Of a stretch of 43,616 nucleotides of DNA, positions 26,286 to 35,500 are shown piece after piece. Under the pieces are notes generated by a model, which was not told the origin of the DNA, did no database searches, and worked only from the letters and a program-made list of their open reading frames with translations. Each line of letters begins with the position of its first letter. The first letter of the stretch is position 1. The DNA is from Lachnospiraceae bacterium. GTDB taxonomy: Bacteria > Bacillota > Clostridia > Lachnospirales > Lachnospiraceae. Location: the NCBI GenBank assembly GCA_022769005.1, contig JALEKK010000011.1, forward strand, positions 1-43,616, written 5' to 3'. A program made the translations under genes and the position numbers.

Positions 26286-27097
26286 TCCAAAACCACCTCA
26301 TCTTTGTCGTCATCGAATTCATCAATGTTTTCTCCGTGAAACAATGACAGCAATTCTTCATGGAAAATGTTATATTCATTCGTTCTGATAAGCTCTTTTA
26401 TATTCCTCGGTCTCTCAAACGGAACCCTGATTTCCCTATATACGCGCCCCGGACCCGGAGACATTAAGATAATTCTGTCCGAAAGCAATATTGCCTCGTC
26501 AAGGTCGTGAGTTACGAAAACCACGGTCTTTCTTTTGCCGTAACCTTCCCACAGCCTCATAAGGAGCTTTTGAAGATTGACTCTGTTTTTCGCATCAATG
26601 GCTCCGAAAGGCTCATCCATAAGAAGAATATCCGTATCCATTGCAAGAGCCCTTGCTATAGCCACTCTTTGCTGCATGCCTCCCGACAGCCGGTTCGGAT
26701 ATTTATCCGCGAAATCGCCAAGTCCCACCTTGTCCAAATATTCATCCGCCAGTGCAAGCCTTTCTCTTTTATTGAGTTCTTTTTTTGCCTGCTTTATACC
26801 GAATGCCACGTTATTTCTTGCCGTCATCCAAGGAAAAAGGGAGTAGTGCTGAAATACGACTCCTCTGTCCGTTCCGGTACCCGTTATCGGTTTTCCGTCT
26901 ATGGTCACAGATCCGGATGACGGAAAATTGATGCCTTCAAGAATACTTAAAAGCGTGCTTTTACCGCATCCGCTGGATCCGATAATGCTTACAAATTCTC
27001 CGTCTTCAACGGTAAATGTAACATCGTCCAGAGCTTTAAATTTATTCTTTTTTTCCGTATATTCGACTGTCAGATTTTTAATCTCTATTTTTCCCAA
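26282..27097 (-). CDS. ABC transporter ATP-binding protein, SsuB/TauB type
   Basis: This is the ATPase of the importer. A TTG start at 27097 is favoured because GAAAAGG lies about eight bases upstream; a GTG at 27106 is directly against that site. The 271-residue protein has the Walker A IGSSGCGKST, Q-loop VVFQHYSLFPWMTARNNVAFG, signature RLSGGMQQRVAIARALA, Walker B ILLMDEPFGAID and the switch histidine in VFVTHDLDEAI. The spacing is typical of NitT/TauT-family ATPases. An acidic tail of about 15 residues follows. It lies 40 bases downstream of the binding-protein gene. Confidence 0.94.
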   Translation of the reverse strand: MGKIEIKNLTVEYTEKKNKFKALDDVTFTVEDGEFVSIIGSSGCGKSTLLSILEGINFPSSGSVTIDGKPITGTGTDRGVVFQHYSLFPWMTARNNVAFGIKQAKKELNKRERLALADEYLDKVGLGDFADKYPNRLSGGMQQRVAIARALAMDTDILLMDEPFGAIDAKNRVNLQKLLMRLWEGYGKRKTVVFVTHDLDEAILLSDRIILMSPGPGRVYREIRVPFERPRNIKELIRTNEYNIFHEELLSLFHGENIDEFDDDKDEVVLE

Positions 27098-27137
27098 TTT
27101 CTTCACCCTTTTCTTGCGTGACGGTTAACCCGTCTTA

Positions 27138-28223
27138 TTATTCATATTGAGAAAAGTGCTTCTCAAGTTCCGTATATGATGCGTCTCCCGGATTTTCGTT
27201 TAAAAGACTGTCAAGAGCGTTCTTATAAACGGATGTATTGTAGAGAGGATTGATATCATAGTCTGTTGTATATCCGATATCTACTATGCTTTTCTTAAGT
27301 TCCTCCGTTGCCTGCTTGTCCGGATCCGGACTTGAAGTTCCGTATCCTCCGTATATCTCCGTATTTATATATTCAGGATCGATGTCGATATATTTTTTAA
27401 CATCTTCAACCGTCTTATCTCTGTTTTCCTGCGAGAATTTATATGCTTTAATCAAAGCTCTCTCAAAAGCGTTATATGATTTTGGATTGTTGTTAAGCGC
27501 ATCCGTAGTTGCAACCTGGCGGCAACATGGCTGATTTTTCAGTTCTTCTATCTCAGAACAATAATAAACCGGCACATATCCCTGCCCTTTCGCAAGCGAA
27601 GCATAAGGTGAGTATACGGACGCCGCATCTATTGAATCACTTTGTAATGCCGCATATGCGTCTTTTTGGCTGTCAAAATAAACTATGTTAACCTCATCGC
27701 TTCCCGTTCCTATTTTGATTCCTTCATTCTTCAATATAATTTGAAGCTCCGCGTCCTGAATACTGTTCTTTACCGAAGCGACGTTTTTACCTTTCAATAT
27801 ATGAACATCGACATCATTTACGCCTTCCGTATATTTAGGCTTTATTACATATCCGTGTCCGTTAGTCATTGCTCCGCCGAAGATTGTGAGGTCATGCCCC
27901 TGACTTTGAAATGTGATTGCAGGCACCGAACCTATGAACGCAACATCCAGTTTTCCGGATTCAAGTCCCGACGCAAGCTCCGATGAACTTGAAAACTGCG
28001 TAAGATTTACATTAAGTCCTTCATCCGCAAAATATCCTTCTTCCTGAGCCACAAACGCCAAAAGATGAGCAGTTGAATTTAAGTATCCCAAGTTAAAATC
28101 AGTTTTCTCAAGTCCTTCCGCATTTGCAGCCGCGGTCGCGGTTTTTGTATCCGCGTTTCCGCATGCCGTAAGTGTTAATGCAAAAGCTCCCGCAATAATT
28201 CCCGTTATAATTGTTTTCTTCAT
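27138..28223 (-). CDS. ABC transporter substrate-binding lipoprotein, NMT1/SsuA-like
   Basis: This 361-residue lipoprotein starts MKKTIITGIIAGAFALTLTAC with a lipobox cysteine at C21, so it is anchored to the outer face of the membrane. The mature part has the type II binding-protein pattern: NLGYLNSTAHLLAFVAQEEG, GLNVNLTQF, ASGLESGKLDVAFIGSVPAI, KNVASVKNSIQDAEL and DAASVYSPYASLA. It has an unusual NQPCCRQV segment with adjacent cysteines (about residue 235). It is the first full gene of the operon. The ribosome binding site is weak (GAAGAA) and a small hairpin (28235-28254) lies just upstream. The ligand is not identifiable. Confidence 0.9.
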   Translation of the reverse strand: MKKTIITGIIAGAFALTLTACGNADTKTATAAANAEGLEKTDFNLGYLNSTAHLLAFVAQEEGYFADEGLNVNLTQFSSSSELASGLESGKLDVAFIGSVPAITFQSQGHDLTIFGGAMTNGHGYVIKPKYTEGVNDVDVHILKGKNVASVKNSIQDAELQIILKNEGIKIGTGSDEVNIVYFDSQKDAYAALQSDSIDAASVYSPYASLAKGQGYVPVYYCSEIEELKNQPCCRQVATTDALNNNPKSYNAFERALIKAYKFSQENRDKTVEDVKKYIDIDPEYINTEIYGGYGTSSPDPDKQATEELKKSIVDIGYTTDYDINPLYNTSVYKNALDSLLNENPGDASYTELEKHFSQYE

Positions 28224-28234
28224 TTATCATTCTT

Positions 28235-28254
28235 CAGTAACTGTCAGATTACTG
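28235..28254 (-). promoter_or_regulatory. small hairpin before the binding-protein start codon
   Basis: CAGTAA and TTACTG can pair around an eight-base loop. The hairpin ends 11 bases before the start codon of the binding-protein gene and has no T-tract. It may expose or hide the weak ribosome binding site; this is an inference. Confidence 0.3.
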
Positions 28255-28323
28255 TTTTCCTTTCTTAATTTTCACAATGTTAAATATTTATCGGTCATTT
28301 TTCTTCGTTGCAATTATTAAGCG

Positions 28324-28350
28324 TCACATTCGCATTAAACACATTTTCAT
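28324..28350 (-). CDS. possible leader peptide MKMCLMRM
   Basis: An ATG at 28350 opens a frame of eight codons, Met-Lys-Met-Cys-Leu-Met-Arg-Met, ending in TGA. GGGAGG lies eight bases upstream, a far better ribosome binding site than that of the binding-protein gene 100 bases downstream. Five of eight residues are sulfur amino acids. It sits at the expected 5' end of the operon transcript. No terminator hairpin is visible between it and the next gene, so classical attenuation is not supported; a translation-dependent leader is possible. The frame is short enough to be chance. Confidence 0.35.
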   Translation of the reverse strand: MKMCLMRM

Positions 28351-28382
28351 CTCTGTTTCCTCCCGTTACGTAATCATTTTGT

Positions 28383-28411
28383 TTATGTAGTGTAATTTAC
28401 ACATAATTCAA
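28383..28411 (-). promoter_or_regulatory. putative promoter with palindromic operator for the ABC-por operon
   Basis: On the minus strand TTGAAT (complement of 28406-28411) can serve as -35. Weak -10 choices (TACATA, ACATAA or CATAAA) lie 16-18 bases downstream. The spacer contains the inverted repeat GTGTAA-A-TTACAC (28390-28402), well placed for a repressor or activator. Start of transcription here would leave about 15 bases before the leader peptide's ribosome binding site. The rest of 28224-28512 is AT-rich and shows nothing else. Confidence 0.4.
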
Positions 28412-28517
28412 AAAAATGAAAAATATATATATTTTATTAAGTGTTATAAAAATTTTTTATACTTTATCTCTGCACTGTGTATATAATTTTTAATTATTGC
28501 TTTAATTTTCAATAAAA

Positions 28518-28554
28518 AAAGGATGTCTCCGGTAAAATCCGGAAAACATCCTTT
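28518..28554 (-). terminator. intrinsic terminator after ricT
   Basis: A stem of about 15 bp built on AAAGGATG...CCGG / CCGG...CATCCTTT is followed on the minus strand by TTTTTTTATT. It lies 20 bases after the ricT stop and separates ricT from the ABC-por operon. Confidence 0.9.
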
Positions 28555-28573
28555 AAACAATCTTATATTTAAT

Positions 28574-29443
28574 TTATTCTTCTATATCCATATCTCTTGG
28601 GTGCAGCGCCCTTTCGTCACCGGGGCGTATCACCTTTTTGAATATGAGATCTTTTACGTTATATTCTTCTATCTGAGTTTCCTCTTTATCCTCCACTTCC
28701 GCCCGAACCATCTGTGTGAGGACATTAACCGCCGTTACCTTTCCCTTTTTCCCGGTTTCGGCAACGGTAATTTCCATGCCGATATTGGGCATATTCCTCT
28801 TAAGATCAAGATAAGTCGAATTCTCATATGACAGGCAGCACATCAGTCTGCCGCATATTCCCGAAATGGTTGTGGGAGTAAGCGGAAGATTCTGCTCCTT
28901 TGCCATTTTTATGGAAACGGGGGCAAATTCCGGCAAAGTCTTTGAACAACATAAGTTTCGTCCGCAGACGCCGAGACCTCCGATAAGTCTTGCCTCATCT
29001 CTTGAACCTATTTGTCTCAGTTCTATCCTCGTTCTGAATACGGATGCGAGATCCTTAACAAGGCTTCTGAAGTCTACTCTTGTTTCGGCAGTAAAATAAA
29101 ATATTATTTTATTGCCGTCAAACAGACATTTTACTCTGACCAATTTCATGCTCAGACCGTGTTCCTTTATCTTATCTTCGCATATGTTGAAATACTCGGA
29201 CTCATTGCGTTTGTTTAATTCATTGCGGCTGTCGTCATCTTCCGTTGCCACTCTGATAATCGAACGGATGGGCTCCTCTGCCTTCGGGTTATTGTCGTCC
29301 GTAAATCCGACGACCTCACCGTATTCAACTCCTCTGTCCGTTTCAACAATAACATGGTCATGCAGATTCACATCCAGATCCATTGCTCTGAAAAAACTTA
29401 ACGGTTCAGCCCTTTCCGTTCTGACACTGATTATATCTTTCAC
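28574..29443 (-). CDS. ricT: RicT (YaaT), PSP1-domain regulatory protein
   Basis: This 289-residue protein has the PSP1 C-terminal domain and the two cysteine clusters GVCGRNLCCSKTL and ISGICGRLMCCLSYE that bind an iron-sulfur cluster in Bacillus. There RicT works with RicA (YmcA) and RicF (YlbF) to control RNase Y processing and development. The start is a GTG at 29443 with AAGGAGG nine bases upstream. It begins 14 bases after the holB stop, the same order as in Bacillus. In this window no ricA or ricF is present. A terminator follows. Confidence 0.95.
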   Translation of the reverse strand: MKDIISVRTERAEPLSFFRAMDLDVNLHDHVIVETDRGVEYGEVVGFTDDNNPKAEEPIRSIIRVATEDDDSRNELNKRNESEYFNICEDKIKEHGLSMKLVRVKCLFDGNKIIFYFTAETRVDFRSLVKDLASVFRTRIELRQIGSRDEARLIGGLGVCGRNLCCSKTLPEFAPVSIKMAKEQNLPLTPTTISGICGRLMCCLSYENSTYLDLKRNMPNIGMEITVAETGKKGKVTAVNVLTQMVRAEVEDKEETQIEEYNVKDLIFKKVIRPGDERALHPRDMDIEE

Positions 29444-29457
29444 CGGCTCAAGCCTCC

Positions 29458-30531
29458 TTAATCACGCTCATGCGCTTCCGATAAACTGTTGACCACGCCT
29501 TCATGAATAGTGATTAAGAATAATTCTGCGGCAATATCAAAGTTAACATTTGCATCCAGTCTCAATTTGATTACTTCCACGCCTTCAATAATTTTATTCA
29601 GACCTTCATATGAAGCATTTTGCGCCTGTCTGCTTATATCCGTTATTTCCGACTTAAACACAAGACTGTTCATGTCTCTTGTACTTTTAAACATAAGTAC
29701 GTCTCTGTACCATAATTGAAGAATATCAAGATAATCTTCCAATCTGTCAACTTTATGTGAATCCAGTTCTTTTATGTATGACATGGTTTCGTACAATGCC
29801 ATATCCGGAACTTTTTTTACAAAATCAATAACTTCATCCTTAAGCTTCTCCATATCCGGATTTGACAGGTAATCAATCGCTCTTCCGAGCTTACCGTCAG
29901 CGAATGTAACGGCAAATTCAATTTCCGAATCGCTCTTATTCGGAAAATGCTCATGTAAATATGTCTTCATGGTTCCTCCCGGAACATCTTCCATATCCAC
30001 AACAACACATCTTGATTTAATTGTATCGAGTAAAATGTCCGCATTGGTTGCCAACAATATTATAACGGCATATTCCGGAGGCTCCTCAAGGGTCTTAAGA
30101 AGCGCATTCTGCGCCTGAGCCGTAAGCTTTTGCGCATCTTCCACGATATATACTTTTCTGTCATATTCATATGGCTTAATAACTATATCGTTAATCAGAT
30201 TCTCTCTTATATCATCAACGCCTATGCTTTTTCTTGCGCCTTCATTACATTTAATTCTTATTATATCCGGGTTACTTCCCGCTTCCGCCTGAACACACGA
30301 ATGGCACTTTCCGCAAGGTTTTATGTCATTATCTGCGGCATTGCCGGACTTCACAAGCTTTACAACATTCTCGCACAGTAAGGTCTCCGCAAACGCATCC
30401 GCAAGGAGTCTCTTACCGGAACCGCTTTCTCCGTTAAAAATATAGGCATGCGACAGCTTTCCCGCACTAATGGCTTTCGTAAGATATGTCTTAATATTAT
30501 CCTGTCCGCAAATATCTTCAAAACTGTTCAA
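29458..30531 (-). CDS. holB: DNA polymerase III delta' subunit
   Basis: This 357-residue clamp-loader subunit is an AAA+ fold protein. A TTG start at 30531 is chosen: GAGGTG lies five bases upstream and the product then begins with the family's NSFEDICGQ. An ATG at 30552 lies only about five bases after the predicted transcription start and has no binding site. Motifs are the P-loop NGESGSGKRLLADAFAE, the zinc-binding CGKCHSCVQAEAG, YIVEDAQKLTAQAQNALLKTLEEPP and the sensor-1 IKSRC. The C-terminal collar domain is present. It is followed by ricT, as in Bacillus. Confidence 0.93.
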   Translation of the reverse strand: MNSFEDICGQDNIKTYLTKAISAGKLSHAYIFNGESGSGKRLLADAFAETLLCENVVKLVKSGNAADNDIKPCGKCHSCVQAEAGSNPDIIRIKCNEGARKSIGVDDIRENLINDIVIKPYEYDRKVYIVEDAQKLTAQAQNALLKTLEEPPEYAVIILLATNADILLDTIKSRCVVVDMEDVPGGTMKTYLHEHFPNKSDSEIEFAVTFADGKLGRAIDYLSNPDMEKLKDEVIDFVKKVPDMALYETMSYIKELDSHKVDRLEDYLDILQLWYRDVLMFKSTRDMNSLVFKSEITDISRQAQNASYEGLNKIIEGVEVIKLRLDANVNFDIAAELFLITIHEGVVNSLSEAHERD

Positions 30532-30563
30532 AACAACACCTCTATTATTCATAATCTGCTGGT

Positions 30564-30572
30564 ATTATACCA
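30564..30572 (-). promoter_or_regulatory. extended -10 promoter of holB-ricT
   Basis: On the minus strand the sequence reads GTGG-TATAAT with a perfect TATAAT (complement of 30564-30569) and a TG extension. The -35 is weak. Transcription would start near 30557. A 15-bp palindrome GTATAAATTTTATAC (30659-30673) follows the upstream sortase gene and may help end that transcript. Confidence 0.55.
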
Positions 30573-30673
30573 CTATTCCTTAAAACATGTCTTAAATAAG
30601 TTATAACTGTCGTCTGACTTATAGAACTTATTATCTCGCTTAATTTATAATTTTCCTTGTATAAATTTTATAC

Positions 30674-31417
30674 TTAACCTTTAACCCTTTCGGCATATAC
30701 GAGCATTCTGTATTTTCCCGTGGCACCGTATGGTTCACATGTCTGTAATGTTATCATATCCTTATCCTTTTGAATAAGAACCTTGTCAAATTCGTTCGGA
30801 TTAATAATTATTCTTTCGGTGACTTTGTAATCAAGCTTCTCCCACGGATTTGTAATGTAAATATGATCACCGGGGTTCAGCTTTCCTATATATTTAAACA
30901 TTGTTGCGCCGTAAAATCCTCTGTGTCCGGCAATAACGGTATTTGTATTATTGCCGCCTATAGGTGCGGAAGTTTGCCCCAATACTGCCGTACCGTTGGC
31001 CATATGATTATAGTCCGCACCGAGATATATAGGCAGATTCTCGCCTATGGCGGGAATTGAAATATAACCTATCATATCATTCGGAAGTCCGTATTTGGAT
31101 ATATCCACCGGAAATATTTCATATCCGTCAACATCGACGATTTTCCCCTGCCCTTTTTCGACAAGACTTTTATTATATTCCTCAAGAGCCTTTCTCAGTC
31201 CGGCATAATCCGCCGTCAATGTATTCGATTCTGCCTTCTCGGAAAATTCCGCTATCGCTTTGGAATTTAATCCCTTGTGATACCAGTCATTTATAAACGG
31301 GAACAGGAAAATACCGGCTCCCACAACAAATACCGATATTACAACGATGAGAGCAATCCTTTTCCCGATACTCATTTTTTTCTTTTTTCGCTTCTTTTTG
31401 ACATTATTATCTTCCAT
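30674..31417 (-). CDS. sortase, class C-like, without C-terminal anchor
   Basis: The ATG at 31417 is chosen because GGGGGAG lies four bases upstream. The 247-residue protein has a very basic N-terminus (KKKRKKKK) and one membrane segment at about 19-42, then an outer catalytic domain. The catalytic residues are H165 in VIAGHRGFYGATMF, C227 in MITLQTCEPYG and R237 in KYRMLVYAERV. The N-terminal lid of pilin sortases is not evident. It lies 35 bases after a second sortase on the same strand. No gene with a sorting signal is near, so its substrate is encoded elsewhere. The exact class is not certain. Confidence 0.88.
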   Translation of the reverse strand: MEDNNVKKKRKKKKMSIGKRIALIVVISVFVVGAGIFLFPFINDWYHKGLNSKAIAEFSEKAESNTLTADYAGLRKALEEYNKSLVEKGQGKIVDVDGYEIFPVDISKYGLPNDMIGYISIPAIGENLPIYLGADYNHMANGTAVLGQTSAPIGGNNTNTVIAGHRGFYGATMFKYIGKLNPGDHIYITNPWEKLDYKVTERIIINPNEFDKVLIQKDKDMITLQTCEPYGATGKYRMLVYAERVKG

Positions 31418-31452
31418 GCTTCTCCCCCAACGATTAACGGACATTTATCCCG

Positions 31453-32514
31453 TCAATGTAAATCAGAGCCCATAATCTTATAATTATCGTCTTCTCTCCT
31501 GTCGGTATTTTTCGATTCGGTTCTTCCCAGAGCTATGGTTGTATATCCGCTTCTTATGATTCTTGCAAGTCTCTTCTTATCATTCTTTTTTGACAGAATA
31601 AAAAGAATCAGCATAATCGAAAACAAACCGAGGGCAGCCGCTGCCGCAATCATCTCAAGTATTTCTATCTGACTGAAAGCTCTTCTTCTTTTCGCCTTGT
31701 CATTAAGGTCGGATTTCTCGTCAACGGTCATTCGGTCAGGATAAATATGCTTTCCTCTTACAAGCAAACGGTGGCTGTTAACACCGTATGGCGTACATGT
31801 TACGAGAGTTATGTAATCCTCCTTCGGATCTATGGTAAGAGAACTTACATCCTGCGGAAGAACCACTCTTATATCATCCACCTGATATGTAAGCGTCTGG
31901 TTCATAACATGGATGTAAAATACATCACCTATCTTTAACTGATCCAGATTCGTAAACAACGGATTGTTCGGAAGACCCGCATGAGCGGTAAGTACACTGT
32001 GAGTTCCCGTACCGCCCACGGGAACCGATGATCCGTATAAATGTCCAACTGCATTCTCCAGTGTCTTTACGTCCGTTCCGTGCTTTATCGGAAGATTTAC
32101 GTTTATTGCGGGAATTTCAATGGTAGCCATTACCGTTGAATAGTTGAGAACTTTATTATATCTCTCAATGTCTTCCGGTTTATCCGAATAAACAAGCGGC
32201 GTCTTTCCGTCTGCCGATCTGTACAGCGAATTGTTGTAATCTACCGCATCCTGAAGATATTTTCTGTAAACACCCTCGTCAAGATTGGATACTTCCTGAA
32301 TATAATTATTTGTAATGCTTTTCATCTTCATGTCCGCAAGTATGGATGAAATAATGGGATACATAAGTATGGCGGCACCCAGCGCAAATATTATCAGAAA
32401 GAATATATATCCGCCTCCTCTCTGACGCCGTGCTTTCCGCCTCCGCTTTGCCATGTATTCACTTACACCGTCCACAAAAATGTATTTATCTGATACTTTG
32501 TTTTTTTTACCCAT
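31453..32514 (-). CDS. class C (pilin-type) sortase
   Basis: This 353-residue cysteine transpeptidase has an N-terminal membrane segment (about 33-55) and a C-terminal one (about 285-307) followed by a basic tail, the layout of class C sortases that polymerise pilins. Catalytic residues are H178 in VLTAHAGLPNNPLF, C240 in ITLVTCTPYGVNSHRLLVRG and R249. AVGHLYGSSVPVGG and YQVDDIRVVLPQ fit the family. The sequence has HAG where most class C enzymes have HRG. The start has only a weak site (TTAGGG). No pilin gene is adjacent, unlike usual pilus loci. It is 30 bases downstream of dnaE. Confidence 0.92.
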   Translation of the reverse strand: MGKKNKVSDKYIFVDGVSEYMAKRRRKARRQRGGGYIFFLIIFALGAAILMYPIISSILADMKMKSITNNYIQEVSNLDEGVYRKYLQDAVDYNNSLYRSADGKTPLVYSDKPEDIERYNKVLNYSTVMATIEIPAINVNLPIKHGTDVKTLENAVGHLYGSSVPVGGTGTHSVLTAHAGLPNNPLFTNLDQLKIGDVFYIHVMNQTLTYQVDDIRVVLPQDVSSLTIDPKEDYITLVTCTPYGVNSHRLLVRGKHIYPDRMTVDEKSDLNDKAKRRRAFSQIEILEMIAAAAALGLFSIMLILFILSKKNDKKRLARIIRSGYTTIALGRTESKNTDRREDDNYKIMGSDLH

Positions 32515-32544
32515 ATTGTTACCCTAATATAAAATGTAACCTTT

Positions 32545-35500
32545 TTATTTTATTCTTATAGCCACGTTTTTTTCACCGAACATCTCTCTCAACTGTCTGA
32601 TATACTCGTCGCTTGACAATACGGAATCTGAAAGAACAAGCATTTTCTTACCTTCTTCACAATAAACTATTAAACAGTCATTACCCGTAAAATGTTCGTT
32701 TATTCCGATTATTTTGTCCCTGGCTTTTATATATGCTTCTTCATTTGCAAATCTTACCCATACTTCCCGTTGCATTTCATCTATGTCGGTTATTGTTTCC
32801 GCCAAAAGCTTCGCCGATGAATCCGCATCAATACTTACTTTGCCGGAAATAATAAGTTTTGCGTCCATATGAATCAGTCTTCTGAACTTGTCATATATTC
32901 TCGGAAATACAACCACTTCTACAGAACCGGTTTTGTCCTCAACGGTTGCAAAACACATCTGATCCCCTCTTTTGGTCATTATCTCTCTCACGGCAATGAC
33001 CATGCCTCCGATGGTCTGTACGGAACCTTCCGGCAATTTCGACTTCTTTTCCTCAACACCCTCGTCGCCGTTTTCTTCCGTTACCGCAAAATCAACCGCC
33101 CTTGCCGTTGTCTTCCTGCCGAAAAGCTTTGAATATTCATCCAGAGGATGACCGCTTATATATATGCCGAGGACTTCTTTTTCGTTATCCAGCAGTTCTT
33201 TTAAAGGCATTTCCGGAATATCCGGAACTCTCATATCAAAACTTGAATCTTCGATATCGCTCTGAGACATAATGTCAAACAGTGACATTTGCCCCGATAT
33301 GCTGTCTTTGCTTTGTCTGTTGGCATTGTCAAGCATGCGTTCCGAAACGGCAATTTTGGCCTTCCTTGTTCCCTCAAAACAGTCAAGAGCTCCTGCTTTT
33401 ATCAGGTTCTCCAGACTGCGTCTGTTTAAATCGGAACACAGCCGTCTTACAAAGTCCGACATGGATTTATATTTTCCGTTTAAATTCCTCTCTGTTACGA
33501 TTCGGTGAATCACCGGTCTTCCGAGAGCTTTTATTTCATTCAGGGCAAAATTGATTGACCCGTTGTCGGCTTCAAAATATTCTCCTGATTCATTTACATT
33601 CGGAAGCTTAAGTTCAATTCCCATTTGCTGGCATGAATAAATATATCCCGCTACCTTATCCGTGTTATCTATCACGGACGTCATAAGCGCCGCCATAAAT
33701 TCCACCGGATAATAAGTTTTTAAATATGCGGTTCTGTAAGTAATCACCGCATAACATGCTGCATGTGATTTGTTAAATGCATATTTGGCAAAATCTATCA
33801 TTTCATCAAATATCTTTCCCGCGGTTTTTTCGTCCGTACCTCTTTTAACACATCCGTCCACGCCCTCTTCTTCGTTGCCGTATATGAAATTTTTTCGTTC
33901 TTTTTCCATTACGTCCGACTTCTTCTTCGACATGGCTCTGCGGACAAGGTCGGATCTTCCCCATGAATAGCCAGCCAAATCACGAACAATCTGCATTACC
34001 TGTTCCTGATAAACTATACATCCGTAAGTTGAGGAAAGAATCGGCTCAAGTTTTTCGGATTCGTATACTATACTGCCGCGATTATTCTTCCCCTTTATAT
34101 ATTGCGGAATAAAATCCATGGGACCCGGTCTGTAAAGTGAAATACCCGCTATGAGATCCTCAAGACTTCTTGGCATAAGTTCTTTCATAAACGCCTTCAT
34201 TCCCGAGCTTTCAAGCTGAAATATTCCTTCGCATTTTCCCGTACTTATATAATCAAATACTTTTTTATCTTTATAATTGATGTTATCAATTGAAAAATCC
34301 GGATTTTTTTTGCGAATCATGTTAACGGCATCTCTGATAACGGTAAGGGTTCTTAAACCCAAGAAATCCATTTTGAGAAGTCCAAGCCTCTCAAGAGTCG
34401 TCATTGTAAATTCGGCAACAACAGCATTATCCGCACCTACCGCAAGAGGCACATAATCATCTACAGGTCTGTCACATATAAGTATTCCCGATGCATGAAC
34501 GGAGGCGTGTCTGGGCAGACCTTCCAATCTTCTTGCCCTGTCAATCAATTCGGTGACTTCTTCATCCGTTTCATACAGTTCTTTTAAATCTTTATTTAAT
34601 TCAATGGCTTTATCGATGGTTATCCCTATGGTTTGAGGAATCATTTTTGCAACCATGTCTCTTTTGGCGTATGGCATATCCAGAGCCCTTCCGACATCCT
34701 TTATTACCGCCCGCGCAGCCATTGTTCCGAATGTCACAATCTGGGATACACACTCACTTCCGTACTTTTCTATTACGTAATTAATTACCCTGTCACGGCC
34801 TTCATAACAAAAATCCGTATCAATATCGGGCATGGATACCCTTTCCGGATTCAAGAACCTTTCAAAGACAAGGTTGTATTCAATCGGATCTATGTCCGAA
34901 ATAAATAATGTATATGACACGATGCTTCCGGCTGCGGAACCTCTGCCCGGTCCCACGGGAATATTGTGTTCCTTTGCAAAGTTTATGTAATCCCAAACTA
35001 TCAGAAAGTAATCCACATATCCCATATTGTGAATTACCTGCAGCTCATAGTTAAGCCTCTCCGTCACTTCATTTTTAAAATCCCCGTCATCGAGCCTATC
35101 TCCGTATCGCAGTTTCAATCCCTTTTCACAGAGAAAATTAATATATTCCCACGAAGATTCAAATTCTTTCGGATACTTGAATTTAGGCAGTTTCGTAACG
35201 CCGAATTCTATGGTCACATTACATCTGTCTGCGATTTTTTGTGTGTTTTCCAATGCCTCCGGAACGTAATCAAATAATTCCGCCATCTCTTCCGGTGATT
35301 TTAGGTAATACTGACCTCCCGGATATCTCATTCTGTTTTCATCATTTACGGTGGTTTGTGTCTGTATGCACAACAGAATATCATGCGCTTCCGCATCCTC
35401 ACTGTATGTATAATGAACATCGTTGGTACAAACAAGCGGAATACCTGTTTCATCGCTCATCTTTATAAGTTGTCTGTTAACCTGCTTTTGTGCAGCAATA

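Noticed and set aside
28224-28512. Riboswitch upstream of the ABC operon
   Set aside because: The leader is very AT-rich and shows no recognisable conserved core of TPP, SAM or other known classes; only a short frame and a small hairpin are visible.
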